A stretch of DNA of 5,490 bases from Pseudomonadota bacterium (GTDB lineage Bacteria > Pseudomonadota > Alphaproteobacteria > Sphingomonadales > Sphingomonadaceae): the NCBI GenBank assembly GCA_963205285.1, contig CAUJJQ010000004.1, positions 1-5,490 of the forward strand, read 5' to 3'. The position numbers and the translations under genes are program-made. Positions 1-5,328 of this stretch are shown in pieces (position 1 is the first letter of the stretch; every line of letters begins with the position of its first letter). The notes beneath the pieces are model-generated. The model saw only the letters and a list, made by a program, of their open reading frames with translations, ran no database searches and had not been told where the DNA came from.

Positions 1-106
1 CGCGCACCACTTCGCTGGTGGAGCCAAATTCGCCCGATGCGACCTTGCGACGGGCAAATTCGATAAAGGGTTCGCCCAATGCGATGGAGGTGTTTTTGCT
101 GGCCAT
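1..106 (-). CDS. parD: ParD-family antitoxin (type II toxin-antitoxin), N-terminal part
   Basis: This is the first 35 codons of a minus-strand gene that runs off the left edge; its ATG is at 106-104. The fragment begins MASKNTSIALGEPFIEF and ends GSTSEVVR. This fits the ribbon-helix-helix N-terminus of ParD/CopG antitoxins: a short strand (KNTSIAL, residues 4-10), a helix through the FARRKVASG region, then a G(S/T)xSEVVR turn into helix 2. Family knowledge: ParD dimers bind the operon operator through this strand pair, and a C-terminal tail neutralises ParE, a gyrase-targeting toxin normally encoded just downstream. ParE would therefore lie outside the window. No Shine-Dalgarno precedes the ATG, and a promoter with an internal palindrome sits immediately upstream, which suggests autoregulation. 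The family call is fairly sure. Whether the full gene and its toxin are intact cannot be seen. Confidence 0.85.
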   Translation of the reverse strand, partial: MASKNTSIALGEPFIEFARRKVASGEFGSTSEVVR

Positions 107-112
107 GGCGCA

Positions 113-141
113 TCGATACCAAAATTTGGTACAAATGACAA
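113..141 (-). promoter_or_regulatory. Putative parD promoter
   Basis: Read on the minus strand, TTGTCA (141-136) is followed after exactly 17 bases by TATCGA (118-113). The -35 box is close to consensus and the -10 box is weak. Transcription would start about 7 bases further on, at or beside the parD ATG at 106, so the mRNA could be leaderless; this fits the absence of a Shine-Dalgarno. The spacer contains most of the 15-bp palindrome. Boxes are seen in the sequence; promoter function is inferred. Confidence 0.4.
117..131. promoter_or_regulatory. 15-bp palindrome, likely ParD operator
   Basis: TACCAAA-A-TTTGGTA is a perfect 7-bp inverted repeat around a single central base. It lies 11 bases upstream of the parD start, within the spacer of the predicted promoter and touching its -10 box. 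ParD-type ribbon-helix-helix antitoxins are known to repress their own operon by binding palindromes near the promoter, so this is the obvious operator candidate. The symmetry is seen directly; the binding is inferred. Confidence 0.55.
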
Positions 142-214
142 TTGGAGTCAGAGCAGGAACGAATGATGATCAATACACGGTAAACACCAATTTTAAACTT
201 CTCTAGGTTAGCAC

Positions 215-280
215 GTGAACGATGCGTCGCGATCACCTCTACGTGGTTCAAAACCACCTAGGCCTAATAAAGATAGATAG
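215..280 (+). other. Short open frame, possible detached 5' end of the 355-903 gene
   Basis: A GTG at 215 has an AGG (205-207) seven bases upstream as a weak ribosome site. It opens a 21-codon frame reading MNDASRSPLRGSKPPRPN and ending at TAG (278-280). The peptide is basic and proline-rich. The frame directly downstream, which leads into the unknown gene, becomes open at 277, just where this one closes. Removing the eight bases GATAGATA (272-279) would fuse the two frames into one product of about 227 residues. This could be a 5' exon-like remnant of a frameshifted gene, a leader peptide, or chance. Confidence 0.2.
243..257. repeat. Small hairpin with a tRNA T-arm-like look
   Basis: GTGGTT-CAA-AACCAC is a perfect 6-bp inverted repeat with a 3-base loop. 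Read differently, it resembles a tRNA T-arm: GTGG, a seven-base TTCAAAA loop, then CCAC. No matching acceptor stem, anticodon arm or CCA can be found around it, so it is not called as a tRNA. No U-run follows, so it is not an intrinsic terminator either. It could be an operator or chance. Confidence 0.25.
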
Positions 281-354
281 GCAGATCCGGGGATATAAAA
301 TCACGTTTTCGAAGAATTGAATCTGATGATCTCTGCAATATTATTCCTGTCTTC

Positions 355-903
355 GTGCTTGAAGGTGATGGTAAACTTGAGCCAACACTGCTCACCATGC
401 TTGATAAATACCAACTGATTGGTGAATGGCACGATGGTATTGATCAGTGCAAAAAGAAGCTAGGGCGCCTAATAAATGCGCCAAAAAATTTCCAATGGCC
501 TGTGCAATTAGCGAGCGATGATGAAATTGATTCGTGGTTAGATAGAGTTTATGATAGTCGATTGTTAATATCGCACAAAAAATTGTATCAAAGAATAATA
601 AGTAATATGGGGAAATGCACGGATAACGATCATTTTCATTATACTTGGAAAATTTATCAAATTCTTGAGCAGTATGAAAATTGTAATCATGTCTCGCTTG
701 ATGAATATAAGAAAGTGGGTTGTTCTTCGGATGATTTGCCGAAATTCACATCGGATGTGTCGATTGCCTTGTCCCTTTGGCCAGATGATATAAGACCCGA
801 ATCGTGGGTTGGGAGTGCATGGAATTGCTGCGTCGAAGCGCTGAAAATTCGGCGTGCGCGTTGGATCGAGTCTCTCGATGCTGAGGTAACAATTTCTGCC
901 TGA
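355..903 (+). CDS. Hypothetical protein in AT-rich, probably acquired DNA; 5' end uncertain
   Basis: From a GTG at 355 this encodes 182 residues, starting MLEGDGKLEPTLL and ending SLDAEVTISA. I do not recognise the family. The product is soluble and mixed-charge, with no signal peptide or membrane segment. It has many aromatic residues, a lysine-rich patch (CKKKLGRL) near residue 33 and a C-terminal half containing YTWKIYQILEQYE and LWPDDIRPESW. Codon use differs sharply from its neighbours, with many ATA, AGA, AAA and TTA codons. Core GC is about 25-33% over 541-720, rising to about half by 780-900. The GTG has no Shine-Dalgarno, and the frame stays open back to 277 with protein-like sequence (DDLCNIIPVFVLEG just before and across the start). 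The true N-terminus is therefore probably longer and either uses a non-standard start or has been lost by frameshift. Real coding is supported by length, composition and a clean stop; function is unknown. Confidence 0.55.
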   Translation: MLEGDGKLEPTLLTMLDKYQLIGEWHDGIDQCKKKLGRLINAPKNFQWPVQLASDDEIDSWLDRVYDSRLLISHKKLYQRIISNMGKCTDNDHFHYTWKIYQILEQYENCNHVSLDEYKKVGCSSDDLPKFTSDVSIALSLWPDDIRPESWVGSAWNCCVEALKIRRARWIESLDAEVTISA

Positions 904-1012
904 CTTTCTAACAATGAAGCGGCTCGCGCCGAAATGGGACGTTCAACATTTCATGGACATTCCCGTCAAAGCCGCGCAGCATGGCACCATCAAATGATGA
1001 GCAGGTGCATTC

Positions 1013-2392
1013 ATGGCGCGGCAATCCTCCCCCGGTATAAAATTATTGTTCGTTATTTTAATCGGACTGGCGCTGTCGGTGCCATTGCTCGCGGTTTATG
1101 CGCTGGTGTACGACCGGCAATCGCAATCCGAAACCGCGCGGGCCAGCATCGCGGCGGGCTGGGGCGGGCCGCAGGTGATGGTGGGGCCGGTGCTCGCGCT
1201 GCCCTATGTCCGCGATGAACAACAAAATGTGGAGGTGAACGGGCGCACCGAAACGCGCGTCGTCCGGGTCAATGCCACGCTGTTCCTGTCCCCCGTGCGC
1301 AATCAGTTGACCAGCCGGGTGGTGCCGCAATTATTGCGCAAATCCATCTATGAATCCGTCCTCTATCAGGTGGAAAATCAGGGGAGCGCCCATTTTGCGC
1401 TGCCGGCCGATTTTGAACGTTATGGCGTGCCGATGGACGCGATTGATTTTTCGCGGGCGGAGATACGTTTTGGTCTGGCCGACCCGCGCGGATTACAGGC
1501 CAATGCCAGCGTTCGGGTAAATGGTAATGCGGTGCCGCTGCTGCCCGGCAAAGGGCTGGCGGCGACCAATGGTTCGGGCTTTTTCAGCTTTGTCGATTGG
1601 ACAGGTCGTGCGCCGATGGATGTCGCATATCAATTTGCCGCGCGCGGCAATGACCGGCTGACCTTTGTCCCGCGCGGTCAGGACAGTCGCTGGCAAGTGC
1701 AATCTACATGGCCCAGCCCCAATTTTTCGGGCAGTTTCCTGCCCAACCAACGGCGCATCAACGCCGACGGGTTTCGCGCCGATTATGCGATCAGCAATCT
1801 GGCCTTGGGTCAGGCGATTGTGTTGACTGAGGATGTTCGCCCGCCAGTGGATGTGAACGGAAATGGGGACAATGTCGCGGTGGGGGAGGGCGCGCCGAGC
1901 CAGAGCGCGTCGGTGGCGATGGTTGAAACCGTGGACCTGTATGATCAGGTCAACCGCGCGGTAAAATATGGATTTTTGTTCATCGGCTTTACCTTCATGG
2001 CGTTTTTAATGTTCGACATCATCGCAAAGGCGCGGGTGGCGGCGGCAGAATATCTGTTGGTTGGCGCGGCGCTGGCGCTGTTTTTCGTGCTGCTGCTGGC
2101 ATTGGCAGAGGTGATTGGCTTTACGCCCGCCTATCTGTTGGCATCGGGCGGCATTATCGGGCTGGTTTCCACCTATTCGGCGGCGGTGCTGAAAAGCTGG
2201 CAGCGTGCGCGGATTATCGCGGGGTTGCTGACCGGCCTATATGCCGCGCTCTATGTGCTGCTCAATCTGGAAGCCTATAGCCTGCTTATCGGCTCGGCGC
2301 TGCTGTTCGTCGCGTTGGCGGCGGTAATGTGGGCGACACGGCGGATAGATTGGAGCGGGGTGGGTGCGGAGGATGATGCCGCCGCCGCTTAA
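1013..2392 (+). CDS. creD: CreD family inner membrane protein
   Basis: This encodes 459 residues, close to the roughly 450 of E. coli CreD. In order: a short cytoplasmic SPGIKL start; a membrane segment (about 9-33); the family signature SWGGPQ-like AAGWGGPQVMVGPVLALPY (47-65); a large periplasmic domain with WPSPNFSGSFLP (233-244); KYGFLFIG (318-325); and about five C-terminal membrane segments (319-338, 346-368, 373-393, 400-418, 421-440), ending TRRIDW and an acidic/alanine tail. Family knowledge: in E. coli creD is controlled by the CreBC two-component system and affects envelope integrity and beta-lactam or colicin responses; its biochemical role is unresolved. Neither creB nor creC is in the window. 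AGG (1003-1005) seven bases before the ATG supports the start. A Gly/Asn/Ser-rich segment at about 281-300 looks like an insertion before the conserved VETVDLY region. The stop overlaps that of the converging DUF167 gene. I found no creBC-type TTCAC direct repeat upstream. Confidence 0.93.
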   Translation: MARQSSPGIKLLFVILIGLALSVPLLAVYALVYDRQSQSETARASIAAGWGGPQVMVGPVLALPYVRDEQQNVEVNGRTETRVVRVNATLFLSPVRNQLTSRVVPQLLRKSIYESVLYQVENQGSAHFALPADFERYGVPMDAIDFSRAEIRFGLADPRGLQANASVRVNGNAVPLLPGKGLAATNGSGFFSFVDWTGRAPMDVAYQFAARGNDRLTFVPRGQDSRWQVQSTWPSPNFSGSFLPNQRRINADGFRADYAISNLALGQAIVLTEDVRPPVDVNGNGDNVAVGEGAPSQSASVAMVETVDLYDQVNRAVKYGFLFIGFTFMAFLMFDIIAKARVAAAEYLLVGAALALFFVLLLALAEVIGFTPAYLLASGGIIGLVSTYSAAVLKSWQRARIIAGLLTGLYAALYVLLNLEAYSLLIGSALLFVALAAVMWATRRIDWSGVGAEDDAAAA

Positions 2393-2754
2393 TCGTCGGG
2401 CGTGACGGTCAATATTTTTGCCCGTCCGCGCGCGCCGCTGTGCAACGTGACCGCGCGGCGCGGCAAATCCATCGCGGCGGCGACCAGTTCGATGAGTGCC
2501 GCATTGGCCGCGCCATCGACCGCGCGTGCGGTGAGGCGAACGCGCACCATATCCCCATCAATCTCTATCGCGTTGCGGCTGGCGCCCGGCGCCACATGCA
2601 CGCCCAGCTTGCCTGATGCGACGCGCAGACGCAGCGCGGCCGTCAGCGCCGGGTCAGGCCGATATTTCAGCGTCCAGCACCAGCGGGCGCGGGGGTGTTT
2701 CCCGCCGCCGGTTCCCCTGACGTTCGCCGCCACACGACATGGCCGCCAACCCAT
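2389..2754 (-). CDS. DUF167 (YggU/UPF0235) family protein; start uncertain
   Basis: The recognisable domain runs from KLGVHVAPGASRNAI through DGDMVRVRLTARAVDGAANAALIELVAAAMDLPRRAVTLHSGARGRAKILTV split as in the family: the VxPGAS strand-turn, then the AxxxDGxANxALI helix, then a basic RxxxLxSGxRxRxK loop. Homologues are small alpha/beta proteins of about 90-110 residues with no settled function; YggU of E. coli is one. From the ATG at 2754 the product is 121 residues, but this overlaps the upstream amidohydrolase gene by 88 bases. Its first 28 or so residues read like that gene in another frame. The only alternative giving a family-like length (93 residues) is a CTG at 2670-2668 that overlaps the amidohydrolase TGA as CTGA. 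An AAGGG ten bases before 2754 gives weak support to the ATG. It is probably translated together with the amidohydrolase, and its TAA overlaps the creD stop from the other side. Family call sure, start not. Confidence 0.85.
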   Translation of the reverse strand: MGWRPCRVAANVRGTGGGKHPRARWCWTLKYRPDPALTAALRLRVASGKLGVHVAPGASRNAIEIDGDMVRVRLTARAVDGAANAALIELVAAAMDLPRRAVTLHSGARGRAKILTVTPDD

Positions 2755-4382
2755 GTTTCGCTGACCCTTGTTCGGCGAATGGCATCGGGGCTGGCGAGCA
2801 GCGGGTCGGTATCCACCAACAGGAAATCGGCGCGCATCCCCGGCATCAACGTGCCGATGCGGTCATCGGCAAAACCGGCATAGGCCGCGCTGCGGGTAAA
2901 GCCGTCCATCGCCACTTCCCGGCTGACCGCCTGTTCGGGGTGCCAGCCGCCAAAGGGTTCGCCCGCTGCGTCGGTGCGGCTGATCGCGGCGGCAATCCCG
3001 GCAAAGGGGTCGGGACTTTCGACCGGATAGTCCGAACCAAAGGCGATGCGCGCGCCGCCCGCATGGATGGTCCGCCATGCATAAGCACCGCCCAATCGTG
3101 CTTCGCCCAGCCGCGCTTCGGCCATCAGGCGGTCGCTGGTTTGATGCACCGGCTGCATCGATGCGATAATATGGTCACGCCCAAATCGCGGCAGATCTTC
3201 GGGCCGGATGATTTGCGCATGTTCGATGCGCCAGCGCCGGTCGCCGGTGAAGCTGGCCGACACATCCTCTATGGCGGAAAGCGCTTCGGCATTGGCGGCA
3301 TCGCCAATCGCATGAATAGCCACCTGAAATCCGTCCATCGATGCGCGTACCAGCCGGTTGCGCAATTGCGACGGGGTGGTGAGCGGCAGGCCGCGCTGTC
3401 CGGCCGCATCGCTATAGGGTTCGAACAACCATGCGCCGCGCGAACCCAATGCACCGTCGAGGTAGAGCTTGACCCCGATCAGCCGCAAATGGTCGTCATA
3501 TAACCATGGCGTCGGTTCGCCGCCCGCTATCAGCGCCATATTTTCAACGCCCGCGCCATAGCTGATGATCCGGACGTTGAGCCGCCCGGCATCCCCCGCG
3601 CGGCGATATGTCTGCCAATCCTCTATCGTCGTGCCCATATCCGCCGTGGCGGTTACGCCGAGCGAGAGGAGGTGGCTTTGCGCCAGCGCCAGCGCGCGGT
3701 CACGGTCACGCGCCAGCGGCTGCGGCTTATGTGCTTCGATAAGTGCAACCGCATTATCGACAAAAATGCCCGAAGGCGCGCTATTGGTGCCGCCGCCGAC
3801 CCGTTCGATACGCCCGCCGTCGGGCGTGCGGGTGGCAGCGGTAACGCCCGATAATTGCATCGCGCGGCTGTTTGCCCAGCCGGCATGTCCATCGACCCGG
3901 ATCAGCCAGACGGGGCGGTCACCGACCGCGCTGTCGAGTTCGGTGGCGGTCGGAAAACGACCCAAGCCCCAGCGTTCCTGATTCCAACCGCTGCCCATAA
4001 TCCACGGGGTTTCGGGGTTGTCGGCGGCATATTGGCGGATGGCGGCCAATGCTTCATCGAGCGATCGGGTGGCCGACAGGTCGAGCAGCATCAGCTTAAA
4101 GCCCAATTCCATCACATGGCCGTGCGCGTCGATCAGCCCCGGTATCAGCACCGCGCCGTGCCCATCCTGCCGAAAATCGGGGCGTTCGGGGCGCGCATCG
4201 CCCCGTTGCAACAGCCGTGCCACCCGCCCGGCATCGTCAATGACCAAGCCGTTGAAATGCACGGGGCGACCGTTGGCATCCAACGTCATACCATCGACAT
4301 TGTCGATCAAAATATCCGCCGCCGCTGGCGTGCCGGCAAAGGCCAATAGGGTGAGGCAGACGGCGGGCCAGATGCGCTGCAT
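2667..4382 (-). CDS. Secreted YtcJ-like amidohydrolase (Amidohydro_3 family)
   Basis: This encodes 571 residues with a signal peptide, MQRIWPAVCLTLLAFAG then TPAAA-D with cleavage near 22, so the product is likely periplasmic. The metal-dependent hydrolase features come in order: PGLIDAHGHV (81-90, metal-binding H87 and H89), RVDGHAGWAN (162-171), VKLYLDGALGSRGAW (304-318, with K305 as the likely bridging lysine), IHAIGDAAN (356-364, H357), RIEHAQI (385-391, H388) and FGSDYPVE (448-455, catalytic D451). The C-terminal strand domain follows (GTLMPGMRADFLLVDTDPL, 510-528). Family members hydrolyse N-formyl or amide bonds of small molecules; NfdA-type formamide deformylase is the best known. The substrate here cannot be read from sequence. 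All metal and catalytic positions look intact. AAGGA (4395-4391), eight bases before the ATG and overlapping the stop of the preceding dehydrogenase gene, supports the start and suggests co-translation in one operon. The tail after VVWRR (549-553) is Pro/Ala/Gly-rich and overlaps the next gene. Confidence 0.93.
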   Translation of the reverse strand: MQRIWPAVCLTLLAFAGTPAAADILIDNVDGMTLDANGRPVHFNGLVIDDAGRVARLLQRGDARPERPDFRQDGHGAVLIPGLIDAHGHVMELGFKLMLLDLSATRSLDEALAAIRQYAADNPETPWIMGSGWNQERWGLGRFPTATELDSAVGDRPVWLIRVDGHAGWANSRAMQLSGVTAATRTPDGGRIERVGGGTNSAPSGIFVDNAVALIEAHKPQPLARDRDRALALAQSHLLSLGVTATADMGTTIEDWQTYRRAGDAGRLNVRIISYGAGVENMALIAGGEPTPWLYDDHLRLIGVKLYLDGALGSRGAWLFEPYSDAAGQRGLPLTTPSQLRNRLVRASMDGFQVAIHAIGDAANAEALSAIEDVSASFTGDRRWRIEHAQIIRPEDLPRFGRDHIIASMQPVHQTSDRLMAEARLGEARLGGAYAWRTIHAGGARIAFGSDYPVESPDPFAGIAAAISRTDAAGEPFGGWHPEQAVSREVAMDGFTRSAAYAGFADDRIGTLMPGMRADFLLVDTDPLLASPDAIRRTRVSETWVGGHVVWRRTSGEPAAGNTPAPAGAGR

Positions 4383-4390
4383 GGTGGGCG

Positions 4391-4395
4391 TCCTT
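4391..4395 (-). promoter_or_regulatory. Ribosome binding site of the amidohydrolase gene
   Basis: AAGGA on the minus strand lies eight bases before the ATG at 4382 and shares two bases with the TAA stop of the dehydrogenase gene. This fixes the amidohydrolase start at the beginning of its signal peptide. It also indicates that ribosomes finishing the dehydrogenase can restart on the amidohydrolase. Confidence 0.65.
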
Positions 4396-5260
4396 ATTTG
4401 GGCAGGCGGCGGATGATGGCGCTGGTATCCTGCCGGCCTGCACCCATCGCCTGTAACTCGGCGAAAAACTGGTCCATCATCGCCGCAATCGGCAGGCTCG
4501 CGCCGTTGGCGCGTGCTTCCTCTATCGCGAGGCCCAAATCCTTGCGCATCCAGTCCACCGCAAAACCAAAGTCAAACTCATCGCGCGCCATACTGTGCCA
4601 GCGGTTGGTCATTTGCCAACTGCCCGCCGCGCCGCCCGAAATCGCTTCAAAGACCTTATCGAGGTCGAGCTTGGCATGCTGGGCAAAGCGCAAAGCCTCC
4701 GACAGGCTTTGGATGGTGCCGGCAAAGGCAATCTGGTTCGCCATTTTGGCGGTCTGCCCCGCGCCCGCGCGCCCGACATGGACGATGCGGTTGGCATAGG
4801 CCGAAATCAGCGGGCTGGCTGCGGCAATCGCGGCTGCCTTGCCGCCGCACATGATGGTGAGCGTGCCATTTTCCGCACCCGCCTGTCCGCCGGTCACCGG
4901 CGCATCGACCACCATCAGAGCGCGCCCGTCCGCCTCCACCTGCAATTGGCGGGCGATGCGTGCCGAAACCGTCGTATGGTCGATGAAGATCGTGCCCTTG
5001 GCCATGGTGTGGAAAACACCGTCCCGGCCCATGGTGATGGAGGATAAATCATCATCATTGCCGACGCAGCTGATGACCGCTTCGACCCCCTCAGCCGCCG
5101 CAGCAGGGGATGCGGCAATGCGCCCCCCATGCTCGGCGGCAAAAGTCTCCGCCTTGCTTTGCGTGCGGTTGAAAATCGTGAGTTCATGCCCGGCGGTGAG
5201 CAAGTGGCGCGCCATGGCCCCGCCCATGACCCCCAGTCCGATAAATGCGATTTTTGCCAT
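4394..5260 (-). CDS. NAD(P)-dependent beta-hydroxyacid dehydrogenase family oxidoreductase
   Basis: This encodes 288 residues, the usual family length, and looks complete. The N-terminal Rossmann fold starts MAKIAFIGLGVMGGAMA (GxGxMG dinucleotide motif, residues 8-13). NRTQSK (31-36) follows at the end of strand 2; an NR(T/S) there is typical of NADPH-preferring members, so NADP is the likelier cofactor (inference). The substrate loop DAPVTGGQAGAENGTLTIM is at 119-137, with T123 in the usual Ser/Thr place. The catalytic motif GAGQTAKMANQ (166-176) has K172 and N175. The conserved RKDLGLA (239-245) is in the C-terminal helical domain. Family members include 3-hydroxyisobutyrate dehydrogenase, tartronate semialdehyde reductase and glyoxylate/succinic semialdehyde reductases; the exact substrate cannot be chosen. 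It is the first gene of the minus-strand trio. No clear Shine-Dalgarno precedes the ATG, but the start is fixed by the conserved N-terminus. It is divergent from the threonine ammonia-lyase gene. Confidence 0.93.
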   Translation of the reverse strand: MAKIAFIGLGVMGGAMARHLLTAGHELTIFNRTQSKAETFAAEHGGRIAASPAAAAEGVEAVISCVGNDDDLSSITMGRDGVFHTMAKGTIFIDHTTVSARIARQLQVEADGRALMVVDAPVTGGQAGAENGTLTIMCGGKAAAIAAASPLISAYANRIVHVGRAGAGQTAKMANQIAFAGTIQSLSEALRFAQHAKLDLDKVFEAISGGAAGSWQMTNRWHSMARDEFDFGFAVDWMRKDLGLAIEEARANGASLPIAAMMDQFFAELQAMGAGRQDTSAIIRRLPK

Positions 5261-5293
5261 GTGGACGGGGCATAGCGCCGCGCACTGCGTTTG

Positions 5294-5317
5294 CCTATCG
5301 CCGATTTTGCCGATAGG
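5294..5317. repeat. CGATAGG inverted repeat in a divergent promoter region
   Basis: CCTATCG (5294-5300) and CGATAGG (5311-5317) form a perfect 7-bp inverted repeat separated by ten bases. A further CGATAG follows at 5334-5339 in the first codons of the lyase gene, and GCCGAT is directly repeated inside. The 68 bases between the two divergent starts must hold both promoters, so these copies could be a shared operator. Clear -35/-10 boxes were not found for either gene. As RNA it could also fold in front of the lyase ribosome site, which begins at 5315. Confidence 0.4.
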
Positions 5318-5328
5318 GGGCGGGGGAT

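Larger units (their letters stand above)
107..354. other. AT-rich stretch between parD and the unknown gene
   Basis: Apart from the parD promoter and operator at its left end, no gene can be confirmed here. It holds a 21-codon open frame (215-280), a small hairpin (243-257) overlapping that frame, an 8-bp palindrome TAGGCCTA (259-266) and two tandem GATA units (272-279). It also holds a TATAAA box (294-299) with no convincing -35 partner. The reading frame of the gene at 355 is already open from 277, but it contains no ATG, GTG or TTG before 355. Part of the stretch may therefore be the damaged 5' end of that gene rather than true intergenic DNA. Confidence 0.5.

Noticed and set aside
18..206. 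Plus-strand frame of 62 residues over the left edge
   Set aside because: Its first half is antisense to the parD codons, which read clearly as a ribbon-helix-helix antitoxin, and the rest covers the parD promoter.
294..299. TATAAA as a -10 box for the unknown gene
   Set aside because: No -35-like hexamer lies 16-18 bases upstream, and the region is AT-rich enough for such a match by chance.
326..421. ATG-started frame beginning MISAILFLSSCLK, which looks like a lipoprotein signal
   Set aside because: It is only 31 codons long, ends quickly and overlaps the longer, better supported frame of the unknown gene.
687..914. Minus-strand 75-residue frame opposite the end of the unknown gene
   Set aside because: No family resemblance, no ribosome site, and it lies fully antisense to a longer frame.
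942..955. Two TTCA units upstream of creD as a CreB binding tag
   Set aside because: The known tag is TTCAC, six bases, TTCAC; here the spacing is shorter and the final C is missing from both units.
934..1218. Plus-strand 94-residue frame at the start of creD
   Set aside because: An Arg/Gly/Ala-rich shadow of creD in another frame, typical of GC-rich DNA.
3050..3120. EARLG-EARLG tandem repeat in the amidohydrolase
   Set aside because: Related enzymes carry a similar AEARLGxxRLxGAYAW stretch, so it is family sequence and not a recent duplication.
2739..3503. Plus-strand 254-residue frame opposite the amidohydrolase
   Set aside because: Long antisense open frames are expected in GC-rich genes; the minus strand carries all amidohydrolase motifs and this translation shows none.
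3855..4349. Plus-strand 164-residue frame opposite the amidohydrolase N-terminus
   Set aside because: Antisense shadow with no recognisable motif or ribosome site.
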